DNA of 64,000 nt from Streptomyces fulvoviolaceus. Lineage in GTDB: Bacteria; Actinomycetota; Actinomycetes; Streptomycetales; Streptomycetaceae. The notes under the pieces were generated by a model, which was given only the letters and a program-made list of their open reading frames with translations, was not told the origin of the DNA and made no database searches. Below, in pieces: positions 1 to 8,025 of the stretch; positions within the stretch are counted from its first letter, which is position 1; every line of letters starts with the position of its first letter. Both the position numbers and the translations under genes were made by a program. The DNA is taken from positions 1 to 64,000 of the forward strand of contig NZ_JOEY01000027.1 in NCBI RefSeq assembly GCF_000718165.1, in the 5' to 3' direction.

Positions 1-1
1 C

Positions 2-133
2 ACCAACGAGACCGCCCTGCGCGAAGCCCTCGACGCCGCCTCGCAGAACCCCGAACTCGCCCCGCTCGTACGAGCCGTGGAGACCCTCCGCACACCCGCA
101 CCGACGGCTCCTGCGCAGAAGGCCTCCACTTAG
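2..133 (+). CDS. 3-prime end of an unidentified protein (partial)
   Basis: The window opens inside a reading frame that runs to a TAG at 131-133, leaving 43 residues. They are rich in Ala, Glu and Leu and end in a Pro/Ala-rich tail, with GC-rich third codon positions, so the frame looks truly coding. It lies 9 bp upstream of the acetyltransferase gene on the same strand and could be co-transcribed with it. Too little is present to name a family. A short helical C-terminus like this would suit a small regulator, but that is a guess. Confidence 0.6.
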   Translation, partial: TNETALREALDAASQNPELAPLVRAVETLRTPAPTAPAQKAST

Positions 134-142
134 AGTGCAGTC

Positions 143-595
143 ATGGGAGATCTTGAAATGCGGCCCGCCACGCCAGACGACATCCCCGCCATCGTCGCCA
201 TGCTCGCCGACGACGCTCTGGGCTCCCAGCGTGAGTCACCGGACGATCTGACTCCGTACCTGGCCGCACTGGAGCGCCTCTCCTCCGACCCGAACCAGCA
301 TGTGGTCGTCGCCGCACGCGAGGGTCGTGTCGTCGGCACTCTCCAGCTCACGATCATTCCCGGGCTGTCCCGGCGCGGCGCCACCAGGTCGATCATCGAA
401 GGTGTGCGCATCCACGCCGACGAGCGCGGCAGTGGCCTGGGAACACGGCTCATCGAGTGGGCGATCGACGAATCCCGGCGCCAGAACTGCCAGTTGGTAC
501 AGCTGACCTCCGACAACACGCGCACCGACGCCCACCGCTTCTACGAGCGGCTCGGCTTCACCGCCTCACACGTGGGCTTCAAGCTGCCCCTGTGA
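143..595 (+). CDS. GNAT family N-acetyltransferase
   Basis: A 150-residue single-domain GNAT protein that would transfer an acetyl group from acetyl-CoA to an unknown amine. The fold is visible: an opening strand (LEMRPATPDD), a central strand with GTLQLT, the acetyl-CoA loop near residues 95-105 (ADERGSGLGTRLIEW) and the closing YERLGFTASH motif. Length is normal for the family. ATG 143 keeps the first beta strand complete. ATG 158 has a better GGGAG ribosome site but would cut that strand, so the start is uncertain by five codons. The gene converges on the serine hydrolase gene, with a parS-bearing palindrome between them. The substrate cannot be inferred. Confidence 0.85.
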   Translation: MGDLEMRPATPDDIPAIVAMLADDALGSQRESPDDLTPYLAALERLSSDPNQHVVVAAREGRVVGTLQLTIIPGLSRRGATRSIIEGVRIHADERGSGLGTRLIEWAIDESRRQNCQLVQLTSDNTRTDAHRFYERLGFTASHVGFKLPL

Positions 596-630
596 CGGGC
601 TGCCGCGACGAGCCCTTGCGACGAGGCGAA

Positions 631-658
631 GCGCTCTGTTTCACGTGAAACAGAGCGC
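631..658. terminator. Perfect 28-bp palindrome with parS at its centre
   Basis: Positions 631-644 are the exact reverse complement of 645-658. The arms extend the 14-bp parS core (638-651) by seven G/C-rich bases on each side. It sits between two convergent genes, ending at 595 and 676, where a bidirectional terminator is expected. No U-tract follows. The sequence shows the palindrome; the terminator role is inferred from position. Confidence 0.6.
638..651. other. parS: parS site 1 (exact)
   Basis: Exact 14-bp palindrome GTTTCACGTGAAAC, the ParB binding site of Streptomyces. It lies in the intergenic gap between the GNAT and serine hydrolase genes, inside a longer perfect palindrome. Confidence 0.95.
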
Positions 659-675
659 CAAGCGCGCGAAAACCT

Positions 676-2061
676 CTAACCGATGCCCCGCCACCCCTGC
701 GGATCCACTCCACCTGGCACGGAAGACCCCTGGTCGTACGGCTGACGAGTGAAGACGAACGATCCAAGGTCGAGGTGGTCCACGGACCCGTCCGGCCGCC
801 GTAGGGCCTTCAGGAGCTCCCCGGCGAAGTAGCCCTCCAACCCTGTCCAGGTACCGTCACCGTTCGCCCGGAAGCGCGAGCGGCGGCCGTTACCGGACAA
901 GGGCTCCAACGACGCGAGGCCGTCGGCAGTCAGCCGTAGCGCGAACCCGTGCGTCCCCCAGTACCACTGCCCCACCAACTCCAGCGCGGCCGCGTCGGCT
1001 TGGGGCAGCGGGCGCCACGGTTCGGGAATCCTCGGTTCGGCCTCGGCGACGATCCGTACGAGATCGGCGCCCACGGTGGACACCAACGGACCGGAGGTGC
1101 AGTTGGCGAGCACCACCGCCGCGATGTCGTCCGCCACGCTGATGGTGAGATTCGCGAGGAAGCCCGGCAGCGACCCCGAGTGGCCCACGAGCAGCCGGCC
1201 GTGGCGATGCTGGATCTGCATCCCGAGACCGTAGGTGGCACCGTCCACGACATCCGCAGTCTCGGCCGGCGCCGCGGGCGTCCGCATCTCCCTGACGGCC
1301 TCCGCACTCAGCACCCGGTCGTCCCCCTCCGCCAGGAAGATTGCGAACCGGGCCAAGTCTGCGGTGGTGGACCAGAGTTGGCCGGCCGGTGCCATCCGCC
1401 CAAGGTCCTCGGCGGGTTCGGGCAGCATCACATCGGCCCACGGGTGCACCGCCCAGCCGCCCGCATGGGGCGCTTCCGGACGTACGCCCGTGCGGCCGAG
1501 GCCCAGGGGTTCGAGCACCTCACGCCGGAGCACCTCCTCCCATGGAGCCCCCCGCAGCTTCTCCACGAGTGCCCCCAGCAGGGTGTAGCCGGGGTTCGAG
1601 TAGTGGAAGCGGCGCCCGACCGGGTGCAGGAAGGGCTGATCCCCCAGCACGTCGGCAAGTTCCGGGCGCAAGGACCCGGGAGAACGTTCCCACCAGGGCG
1701 CGGGCGACTCGGCCGCCAACCCGCTGGTGTGGGCGAGCAGTTCGGCGACGGTGGCCTCCCCCGCCGCGGTACCGGGCACGTGCTTCTCCAACGGATCACC
1801 GAGGTCGAGCAGACCCTCGTCCCGCAGCCTCAGCACGAGAACCGCGGTGAAGGTCTTGGTGATCGAGCCGATCCGATACTGCACGTTCTCGTCCGGCCCG
1901 TGCCCGTCCACCGAGGTCCGCGCACCGTGCCACACGGTCCGCCCGTCCCGTACGACCGCCGCGACCAGCGACGGCGCACGCCCTTCGGTCTGGGCCACGG
2001 CGATCCGGTGCAGCAGTGCCCTGCGCGTGCCGGGAAGCAGCTCTTCCTGAGGTGTCGTCAT
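676..2061 (-). CDS. Serine hydrolase, class C beta-lactamase / DD-peptidase fold
   Basis: A 461-residue protein of the beta-lactamase class C/AmpH-EstB superfamily. Three active-site motifs are readable: SITK (SxxK, nucleophile Ser and general base Lys, near residue 67), YSN in HYSNPGYTLLG (near 155), and HSGSLPGF near residue 290 in place of the usual KTG. A C-terminal beta-rich extension of about 120 residues follows the catalytic domain. No signal peptide is visible, so a cytoplasmic esterase or peptidase is likelier than a secreted beta-lactamase. The ATG at 2061 has only a weak ribosome site. It converges on the GNAT gene. Substrate unknown. Confidence 0.85.
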   Translation of the reverse strand: MTTPQEELLPGTRRALLHRIAVAQTEGRAPSLVAAVVRDGRTVWHGARTSVDGHGPDENVQYRIGSITKTFTAVLVLRLRDEGLLDLGDPLEKHVPGTAAGEATVAELLAHTSGLAAESPAPWWERSPGSLRPELADVLGDQPFLHPVGRRFHYSNPGYTLLGALVEKLRGAPWEEVLRREVLEPLGLGRTGVRPEAPHAGGWAVHPWADVMLPEPAEDLGRMAPAGQLWSTTADLARFAIFLAEGDDRVLSAEAVREMRTPAAPAETADVVDGATYGLGMQIQHRHGRLLVGHSGSLPGFLANLTISVADDIAAVVLANCTSGPLVSTVGADLVRIVAEAEPRIPEPWRPLPQADAAALELVGQWYWGTHGFALRLTADGLASLEPLSGNGRRSRFRANGDGTWTGLEGYFAGELLKALRRPDGSVDHLDLGSFVFTRQPYDQGSSVPGGVDPQGWRGIG

Positions 2062-2123
2062 GGGGGCCAGTCCACCCTGCGGGGCACACGGGAGTCGAGC
2101 TCATATTGCCCAGGTGCGGTGGA

Positions 2124-3602
2124 TCAGGTCTGCGCCATGTCCACGAAGCGCGAGTAGTGGCCCTGGAAGGCGACGGTGATCGTGGCCGTCGGGCCGTTAC
2201 GGTGCTTGCCCACGATGATGTCCGCCTCGCCCGCGCGTGGTGACTCCTTCTCGTAGGCGTCCTCGCGGTGCAGCAGGATCACCATGTCGGCGTCCTGCTC
2301 GATGGAGCCGGACTCACGCAGGTCGGACACCATCGGCTTCTTGTCCGTGCGCTGCTCAGGACCACGGTTGAGCTGCGAGAGCGCGATCACCGGGACCTCC
2401 AGCTCCTTGGCCAGGAGCTTGAGGTTACGGGACATGTCCGAGACCTCCTGCTGACGGCTCTCGGAACGCTTGGAACCACCGGCCTGCATCAGCTGCAGAT
2501 AGTCGATGATCACGAGCTTGATGTCGTTGCGCTGCTTCAGCCGGCGGCACTTCGCGCGGATCTCCATCATCGACAGGTTCGGGGAGTCGTCGATGTAGAG
2601 CGGCGCGGAGGAGACCTCGGGCATCCGGCGCGCCAGGCGCGTCCAGTCCTCGTCGGTCATCGTGCCGGAACGCATGTGGTGCAAGGCGACGCGGGCCTCG
2701 GCGGACAGCAGACGCATCGCGATCTCGTTGCGCCCCATTTCGAGGGAGAAGATGACGCTCGGCAGGTTGTGCTTGATGGACGCGGCCCGGGCGAAGTCCA
2801 GCGCGAGCGTGGACTTACCCATGGCGGGACGAGCCGCGATGACGATCATCTGGCCCGGGTGCAGGCCGTTGGTGAGCGAGTCGAGGTCCGTGAAGCCCGT
2901 GGGCACGCCGGTCATCTCACCGCTGCGCGAGCCGATCGCCTCGATCTCGTCGAGGGCGCCCTCCATGATGTCGCCGAGCGGCAGGTAGTCCTCGCTGGTG
3001 CGCTGCTCGGTGACCGCGTAGATCTCTGCCTGGGCGCGGTTGACGATCTCGTCGACGTCGTCGTCGGCCGCGTATCCCATCTGCGTGATGCGGGTGCCGG
3101 CCTCGACCAGACGGCGTAGAACCGCGCGCTCGTGCACGATCTCCGCGTAGTACTCGGCGTTCGCCGCCGTCGGCACGGTCTGGACGAGCGTGTGCAGATA
3201 CGATGCGCCGCCGACCTTGTTGATCTCGCCGCGCTTGGTGAGCTCGGCGGCGATCGTGATGGGGTCGGCCGGCTCGCCCTTCGCGTAGACGTCGAGGACC
3301 GCCTGGAAGATCGTCTCGTGGGCCGGCTTGTAGAAGTCATGGCCCTTGATGACCTCGACCACGTCGGCGATGGCGTCCTTGGACAGAAGCATGCCGCCGA
3401 GGACGGACTGCTCGGCGTCAAGGTCCTGCGGCGGTACGCGCTCGAACGCCGTACCCCCGCCGTCCCACTCGCCGTCGTCCCGGCCGCGATCATGCTGTTC
3501 ATCGCGGCCCCGCCCTCCGTTGCCCCGGCCGCGGGAGGCGGGCAGACGATCACTTGGACCGCTGTCGGCCCACGGGTCGTCCAAGGGCTCGGAAATACTC
3601 AC
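2124..3602 (-). CDS. dnaB: Replicative DNA helicase DnaB
   Basis: The ring helicase that unwinds DNA at the fork: 492 residues, N-terminal primase-interacting domain (roughly 50-160) and C-terminal RecA-like motor. Walker A is ARPAMGKST near residue 260, Walker B is VIIDYLQLM, and the SQLNRGPE and DLRESGSIEQDADM motifs follow. The motor is uninterrupted, with no intein. The first 50 residues are a Gly/Asp/Arg-rich tail. GTG 3602 is chosen because GGAGGAGG lies 7 nt upstream; the frame stays open further upstream but lacks a better start. The upstream gap holds several DnaA-box-like sites, so DnaA may influence expression. The loader-type gene dciA lies downstream of recF in this window. Confidence 0.97.
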   Translation of the reverse strand: MSISEPLDDPWADSGPSDRLPASRGRGNGGRGRDEQHDRGRDDGEWDGGGTAFERVPPQDLDAEQSVLGGMLLSKDAIADVVEVIKGHDFYKPAHETIFQAVLDVYAKGEPADPITIAAELTKRGEINKVGGASYLHTLVQTVPTAANAEYYAEIVHERAVLRRLVEAGTRITQMGYAADDDVDEIVNRAQAEIYAVTEQRTSEDYLPLGDIMEGALDEIEAIGSRSGEMTGVPTGFTDLDSLTNGLHPGQMIVIAARPAMGKSTLALDFARAASIKHNLPSVIFSLEMGRNEIAMRLLSAEARVALHHMRSGTMTDEDWTRLARRMPEVSSAPLYIDDSPNLSMMEIRAKCRRLKQRNDIKLVIIDYLQLMQAGGSKRSESRQQEVSDMSRNLKLLAKELEVPVIALSQLNRGPEQRTDKKPMVSDLRESGSIEQDADMVILLHREDAYEKESPRAGEADIIVGKHRNGPTATITVAFQGHYSRFVDMAQT

Positions 3603-4061
3603 CGAGCCACCTCCTCCCGTCCGCCGAGCGGACCTAGCCGTGCCCCTCTTTTCTACGGCACGGCACTGACAAATAAGAGGCCCAACTCCGGTTCTGGCGC
3701 GTCGGTTTTGTGACGGTTTCCAGGCCGACGGACGGAGTGGGCGTCGCACCACCGTAGGCCTGCGGGCACCGTCAGCCAATCTGGTTATCCACAGGCCATG
3801 TGGACGACGGCCCGGATGCTGTGGAGAACTCCGCAAAACCTGTGCACGACACGGTGGACAGGCCTGTGAACAAGCTCTACCTCTACGCTGAAGAGCGCCC
3901 CTGACCTGCAGGTTCACCGTCCACTGGCTGTGCAGAAGAAAAACTTTCCCAGTCGGATCAAGATCACATCGAGCGGGGCACGGCGGCGTACAGTGCGTGA
4001 CGATGAGTAAGGGTCAGATCCCCATTGCGTCTCTTACCTGTGGACGATTAGATTGGTGCTC
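3603..4061. promoter_or_regulatory. dnaB / MATE divergent region with a cluster of DnaA-box-like sites
   Basis: This 459-bp gap between divergent dnaB and the MATE gene carries repeated 9-mers close to TTGTCCACA: 3785-3793 (TTATCCACA), and on the minus strand 3799-3807, 3820-3828, 3865-3873 and 4040-4048 (one mismatch each), plus 3841-3849 and 3853-3861 (two mismatches). Five of them fall within 90 bp. No coding frame is convincing here. The sites are seen directly; DnaA binding is inferred. Confidence 0.65.
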
Positions 4062-4062
4062 A
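4049..4062 (+). promoter_or_regulatory. Likely leaderless promoter of the MATE gene
   Basis: A TAGATT -10-like hexamer (4049-4054) ends seven bases before ATG 4062, and TTGCGT (4025-4030) sits 18 bp upstream as a possible -35. There is no Shine-Dalgarno sequence before the ATG. This spacing is typical of leaderless transcripts, which are common in Streptomyces. Confidence 0.45.
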
Positions 4063-5399
4063 TGACACAGGCCCCCGCGACACCCAAGGCCACCCGGAGA
4101 CAGCACGACCGAGAGATCGTCGCGCTCGCCGTTCCGGCCTTCGGCGCGCTCGTCGCCGAGCCCCTCTTCGTGATGGCCGACAGCGCGATCGTGGGCCATC
4201 TCGGCACTGCACAACTCGCCGGCCTCGGCGTCGCCTCGGCCCTCCTCATGACAGCCGTCAGCGTCTTCGTCTTCCTCGCCTACGCCACCACGGCCGCCGT
4301 CGCCCGGCGCGTCGGCGCGGGCGATCTCCCGGCCGCCATCCGCCAGGGCATGGACGGCATCTGGCTGGCACTGCTGCTCGGTGCCGCCGTCATCGCCGTG
4401 GTCCTGCCCACGGCACCGGCCATCGTGGAGCTCTTCGGCACCTCCGACACCGCCGCTCCATACGCGATCACCTACCTGCGGATCTCGGCACTGGGCATCC
4501 CCGCCATGCTCGTCGTGCTCGCCTCGACCGGAGTACTGCGTGGACTGCAGGACACGAAGACCCCGCTCTATGTCGCCGTCGCGGGCTTCATCGCCAACGG
4601 GGCCCTCAACGCTGGCCTCGTCTACGGCGCCGATCTCGGCATCGCAGGCTCCGCCTGGGGCACCGTGATCGCGCAGTTCGGCATGGCCGCGGCCTATCTC
4701 GTGGTAGTCGTCCGCGGAGCCCGGAGGCACGGTGCCTCCCTGCGCCCCGACGCTGCCGGGATCACGGCCTCCGCTCAGGCCGGCGTGCCCCTGCTGGTCC
4801 GCACACTCTCGCTCCGGGCGATCCTGATGATCGCCACGGCCGTCGCAGCCCGCCTGGGGGACGCCGACATCGCCGCGCACCAGATCATCCTGTCCCTGTG
4901 GAGCCTGCTTGCCTTCGCGCTCGACGCCATCGCCATCGCCGGGCAGGCCATCATCGGGCGATACCTGGGCGCCGACGACACCGAGGGCGCCCGTCAGGCC
5001 TGCCGCCGCATGGTGGAGTGGGGTCTTGCGGTCGGCATCGCGCTCGGGACACTGGTCGTGATCTCTCGGCCGCTGTTCCTGCCGCTGTTCACCAGCGACT
5101 CCTTGGTCAAGGACGCCGCCCTGCCCGCTCTGGTGATCGTGGCTCTCTCCCAACCGATCTGCGGTGTCGTCTTCGTCCTGGACGGAGTCCTCATGGGCGC
5201 CGGCGACGGCCCCTATCTGGCGTGGGCCATGGTGCTCACCTTGGCGGTCTTCACCCCGGTCGCCCTGCTCGTTCCTGGGCTGGGCGGTGGACTGACGGCC
5301 CTCTGGGCCGCGATGACGCTGATGATGGCGGTGCGGATGCTGACCTTGTGGCTGCGCGCCCGCTCGGGTCGCTGGCTGGTGACCGGTGCGACGCGCTGA
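4062..5399 (+). CDS. MATE family efflux transporter (DinF-like)
   Basis: An integral membrane antiporter of 445 residues with the twelve hydrophobic segments of the MATE fold in two halves. The opening LAVPAFGALVAEPLFVMADSAIVG and the conserved GVLRGLQDTKTPL at the first cytoplasmic loop match the DinF branch. Such proteins export cationic compounds using Na+ or H+ gradients; the substrate here is unknown. In-frame TTG 4053 and GTG 4056 precede ATG 4062. ATG 4062 is preferred because no start has a ribosome site and a -10-like element fits a leaderless start there. It converges on rplI, with two parS sites and a strong hairpin between them. Confidence 0.9.
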   Translation: MTQAPATPKATRRQHDREIVALAVPAFGALVAEPLFVMADSAIVGHLGTAQLAGLGVASALLMTAVSVFVFLAYATTAAVARRVGAGDLPAAIRQGMDGIWLALLLGAAVIAVVLPTAPAIVELFGTSDTAAPYAITYLRISALGIPAMLVVLASTGVLRGLQDTKTPLYVAVAGFIANGALNAGLVYGADLGIAGSAWGTVIAQFGMAAAYLVVVVRGARRHGASLRPDAAGITASAQAGVPLLVRTLSLRAILMIATAVAARLGDADIAAHQIILSLWSLLAFALDAIAIAGQAIIGRYLGADDTEGARQACRRMVEWGLAVGIALGTLVVISRPLFLPLFTSDSLVKDAALPALVIVALSQPICGVVFVLDGVLMGAGDGPYLAWAMVLTLAVFTPVALLVPGLGGGLTALWAAMTLMMAVRMLTLWLRARSGRWLVTGATR

Positions 5400-5401
5400 C
5401 T

Positions 5402-5415
5402 GTTTCACGTGAAAC
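5402..5415. other. parS: parS site 2 (exact)
   Basis: Exact GTTTCACGTGAAAC three bases after the MATE stop codon, extended to a 16-bp palindrome. A second exact site follows 37 bp later. Confidence 0.95.
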
Positions 5416-5438
5416 ACGCCCAGCCGACCGCACTGACC

Positions 5439-5452
5439 GTTTCACGTGAAAC
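5439..5452. other. parS: parS site 3 (exact)
   Basis: Exact GTTTCACGTGAAAC, 37 bp (start to start) from site 2, in the convergent gap between the MATE gene and rplI and just before a 15-bp-stem terminator. Confidence 0.95.
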
Positions 5453-5483
5453 ATGACCCCGCAGACCTGGCCCAGAGCACGCG

Positions 5484-5517
5484 GAAGGGGCCGCACCCTG
5501 ATGGGTGCGGCCCCTTC
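5484..5517. terminator. Bidirectional terminator between MATE gene and rplI
   Basis: A perfect 15-bp G/C-rich stem (5484-5498 with 5503-5517) around the loop TGAT, followed by a short T/C stretch on the plus strand. It lies between convergent genes and so can serve both. Confidence 0.85.
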
Positions 5518-5543
5518 TCAGCTGTCCAAGCCGAGTGCAGCGA

Positions 5544-5990
5544 TCAGGCCGCGACGACCTCGATGTTGACCTTGGCGGCAACCTCGGGGTGCAGACGCAC
5601 GGACGTCTCGTGAGCGCCCAGCGTCTTGATCGGCGAACCGAGCTCGATGCGGCGCTTGTCGACCTCGGGGCCACCGGAAGCCTTGATCGCAGAAGCGATG
5701 TCGGCCGGGGTGACGGAACCGAAGAGACGACCGGCGTCGCCGGAGCGAACGGCCAGACGAACCTTGACGCCCTCGAGCTGGGCCTTCACCTGGTTGGCCT
5801 GCTCGATGGTCTGGATCTCGTGGATCTTGCGAGCACGACGGATCTGCTCGACGTCCTTCTCGCCACCCTTGGTCCAGCGGATAGCGAACTTCCGCGGGAT
5901 CAGGTAGTTGCGAGCGTAACCGTCCTTGACGTCGACGACGTCGCCCGCGGCACCGAGGCCGGAGACCTCGTGGGTGAGGATGATCTTCAT
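5544..5990 (-). CDS. rplI: 50S ribosomal protein L9
   Basis: Ribosomal protein bL9, 148 residues, the normal length. The N-terminal RNA-binding domain is clear ([19 protein letters not shown], then [15 protein letters not shown]), followed by the long connecting helix with [15 protein letters not shown] and the C-terminal domain ending in VNIEVVAA. It is the last gene of the rpsF-ssb-rpsR-rplI operon, 18 bp after rpsR, and ends before a bidirectional terminator. Confidence 0.98.
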   Translation of the reverse strand: MKIILTHEVSGLGAAGDVVDVKDGYARNYLIPRKFAIRWTKGGEKDVEQIRRARKIHEIQTIEQANQVKAQLEGVKVRLAVRSGDAGRLFGSVTPADIASAIKASGGPEVDKRRIELGSPIKTLGAHETSVRLHPEVAAKVNIEVVAA

Positions 5991-6008
5991 GTTTCGGTCA
6001 CCCTTCCC

Positions 6009-6245
6009 TTATCGCGCGGTGGAGGTGTAGGGCAGCAGCGCCATCTCACGGCTGTTCTTCACGGCCGTGGCGACGTCACGCTGGTGCTGCGTGCAGTTGC
6101 CGGTCACGCGGCGGGCACGGATCTTGCCGCGGTCGGAAATGAACTTCCGCAGCATGTTCGTGTCCTTGTAGTCCACGTACGTGACCTTGTCCTTGCAGAA
6201 AGCGCAGACCTTCTTCTTAGGCTTGCGCACAGGCGGCTTCGCCAT
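6009..6245 (-). CDS. rpsR: 30S ribosomal protein S18 (Cys-containing form)
   Basis: Ribosomal protein bS18, 78 residues. It keeps a CAFC pair near residue 14 and a third Cys in TGNCTQHQ, as in zinc-binding (C+) S18 proteins; many actinobacteria also encode a Cys-free paralogue elsewhere that is made under zinc limitation. The family core ([22 protein letters not shown]) is intact. It lies between ssb and rplI in the same minus-strand operon. The zinc statement is inferred from the Cys pattern. Confidence 0.97.
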   Translation of the reverse strand: MAKPPVRKPKKKVCAFCKDKVTYVDYKDTNMLRKFISDRGKIRARRVTGNCTQHQRDVATAVKNSREMALLPYTSTAR

Positions 6246-6290
6246 GGTGTTTCTCCTGTGTGATCAAGAAGTTTGGGTACGAACCCGCCC

Positions 6291-6896
6291 TTAGAAGGGG
6301 GGCTCGTCCGAGTAGCCGCCGCCACCGCTGCCGCCGCTGCCGCCGGAGTTTCCACCCCAGCCGCCGCCACCGCCGCCGCCCTGGCTGCCACCGGCGGGAG
6401 CGCCGGTCGCCCACGGGTCGTCGGCGGGAGCACCGCCGCCGGCCGGCTGACCGCCGCCGGAGCTTCCACCCCAGCTGCCGCCGCCCTGGCCGCCACCGCC
6501 GCCGTAACCACCCTGACCCTGCCCACCGCGGCCGGCGGTCTTGGTGACCTTGGCCGTTGCGTTGCGCAGGCTGGCGCCGACTTCCTCGACGTCCAGCTCG
6601 TAGACCGTGCGCTTGACGCCCTCACGGTCCTCGTAGGACCGCTGCTTCAGCCGGCCCTGCACGATGACGCGCATGCCTCGCTGGAGCGACTCGGCGACGT
6701 TCTCCGCCGCCTGACGCCAGACCGAGCAGGTCAGGAACAGGCTCTCGCCGTCCTTCCACTCGTTCGTCTGACGGTCGAAGGTGCGGGGGGTGGACGCGAC
6801 ACGGAACTTCGCGACCGCCGCACCGGACGGGGTGAAGCGCAGCTCGGGGTCATCGACAAGATTGCCGACGACCGTGATGACGGTCTCGCCTGCCAT
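6291..6896 (-). CDS. ssb: Single-stranded DNA-binding protein
   Basis: SSB of 201 residues. The N-terminal OB fold (about 1-115) starts [19 protein letters not shown] and includes [20 protein letters not shown] long Gly-rich, low-complexity linker follows (about 120-195), and the chain ends with the acidic tip SDEPPF, the docking peptide for replication and repair partners. It binds single-stranded DNA at forks. It lies between rpsF and rpsR as in most bacteria. The Gly-rich linker accounts for the repetitive DNA at 6300-6530. Confidence 0.97.
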   Translation of the reverse strand: MAGETVITVVGNLVDDPELRFTPSGAAVAKFRVASTPRTFDRQTNEWKDGESLFLTCSVWRQAAENVAESLQRGMRVIVQGRLKQRSYEDREGVKRTVYELDVEEVGASLRNATAKVTKTAGRGGQGQGGYGGGGGQGGGSWGGSSGGGQPAGGGAPADDPWATGAPAGGSQGGGGGGGWGGNSGGSGGSGGGGYSDEPPF

Positions 6897-6976
6897 GGGG
6901 GAACCTCTCGGCGGGTTTGCTGCTGGCTGCTTGGTGCTGCTGCTACTCGAATCCCGAGATCAGCTGAGCGGGATGC

Positions 6977-7267
6977 TCAGTGGGTCTCGGGGCGGAGGAC
7001 CTTGGTCCGGAGGACCGACTCGTTCAGGTTCATCTGGCGGTCGAGCTCCTTGACGACCGCAGGCTCGGCCTGCAGGTCGATGACCGAGTAGATGCCCTCG
7101 GGCTTCTTCTTGATCTCGTACGAGAGACGACGACGGCCCCAGGTGTCGACCTTCTCGACCTTTCCGTTGCCCTCACGGACGACGGAGAGGAAGTTCTCGA
7201 TCAGGGGGGAGACAGCGCGCTCCTCCAGATCGGGGTCGAGGATGACCATCACCTCGTAGTGACGCAT
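6977..7267 (-). CDS. rpsF: 30S ribosomal protein S6
   Basis: Ribosomal protein bS6, 96 residues, beginning [19 protein letters not shown] and containing the [18 protein letters not shown] core. The open frame extends upstream to 7435, but ATG 7267 is chosen because GGAGGT lies just before it and the family starts there. It is the first gene of the rpsF-ssb-rpsR-rplI operon and works next to S18 on the 30S platform. Confidence 0.97.
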
Positions 7268-7476
7268 GTGGAACCCACCTCCTTTGGACTCAACGGCCAC
7301 GGCGGTTCCGTGGCAGGAGGGTTGTGATGCGTACGCAACGGTATCGGCCGCCACTGACAATCGGGGCTCCCGAGTGGAAGTCCCTGTCGTGACGTGGGCA
7401 GACACCGCTGCAGAGGCTACAGAGTACCCGCACACCGGCTTCCGGTTGAAATCCGGCCGTGGGGACCGTCAATCTG

Positions 7477-7493
7477 TACACATCGGGTGTGTA
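7477..7493. promoter_or_regulatory. Small inverted repeat upstream of the 104-residue membrane gene
   Basis: TACACA (7477-7482) and TGTGTA (7488-7493) are reverse complements separated by five bases, in the gap between divergent rpsF and the membrane gene at 7532. Its spacing suits an operator, but no regulator can be assigned. Confidence 0.25.
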
Positions 7494-7531
7494 TGGCGCT
7501 ACGATGCGCCGCCTTTCGCAGGAGGTGCCCC

Positions 7532-7846
7532 ATGGCACAAGCATTGCGACCCAACACCGTCGGAGGCCTGTTCGCCACGGACGGCAAGCCCCACCCGCTC
7601 CAGGACACGCTGCTCGCGGTGACCCTGGTGCTGGGCATCATGTCTTTCGTCACGGCGATGTTCCACAGTCTCCACTTGCTGAGCTCCTGGACCGGCTTGG
7701 TGGGGATCATCACCGGCGCGTACGGCCAGTGGATCTCGGAGACGACCCGCGAACGCTTCGGCCTCATCCTGGGCCTCGGCACCGCGGCGATCGGCTTCTT
7801 CCTCGGCATGGCGCACGGCGGGCTCTTCGGCGGGGTCGTCGGCTGA
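7532..7846 (+). CDS. Small three-helix membrane protein, function unknown
   Basis: A 104-residue protein with three hydrophobic segments, at about residues 22-45 (LLAVTLVLGIMSFVTAMF), 50-65 and 75-100 (the last Gly-rich, FGLILGLGTAAIGFFLGMAHG). ATG 7532 is chosen because GGAGGTG (7521-7527) lies five bases upstream; the frame is open further upstream without support. It is divergent from rpsF and 179 bp before femX. No domain recognised; a conserved membrane protein of unknown role is the most that can be said. Confidence 0.85.
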   Translation: MAQALRPNTVGGLFATDGKPHPLQDTLLAVTLVLGIMSFVTAMFHSLHLLSSWTGLVGIITGAYGQWISETTRERFGLILGLGTAAIGFFLGMAHGGLFGGVVG

Positions 7847-8025
7847 CGCCAAGGACACCGTCCGCCCAACACTTCATAAATCAGCGCGGAACGCCTCGGT
7901 GGCCCACAGGCCGAGGCGAAGGTTCCGTACGCCCAGTCAGGGCGCTCGCAAGGCGCAGTAGGCTTCGGCGCGAGAGCCGGAGCCCCTGTACCCATGGGGA
8001 CACACCAGCCCGAGGAGCGCCCCGA

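Noticed and set aside
2124..3602. Intein in DnaB
   Set aside because: DnaB is a common intein site, but here the helicase motor is continuous and of normal length.
6300..6530. Repeat array or CRISPR in the GC-rich stretch
   Set aside because: It is the Gly-rich linker of ssb. No regular repeat-spacer pattern was seen anywhere in the window.
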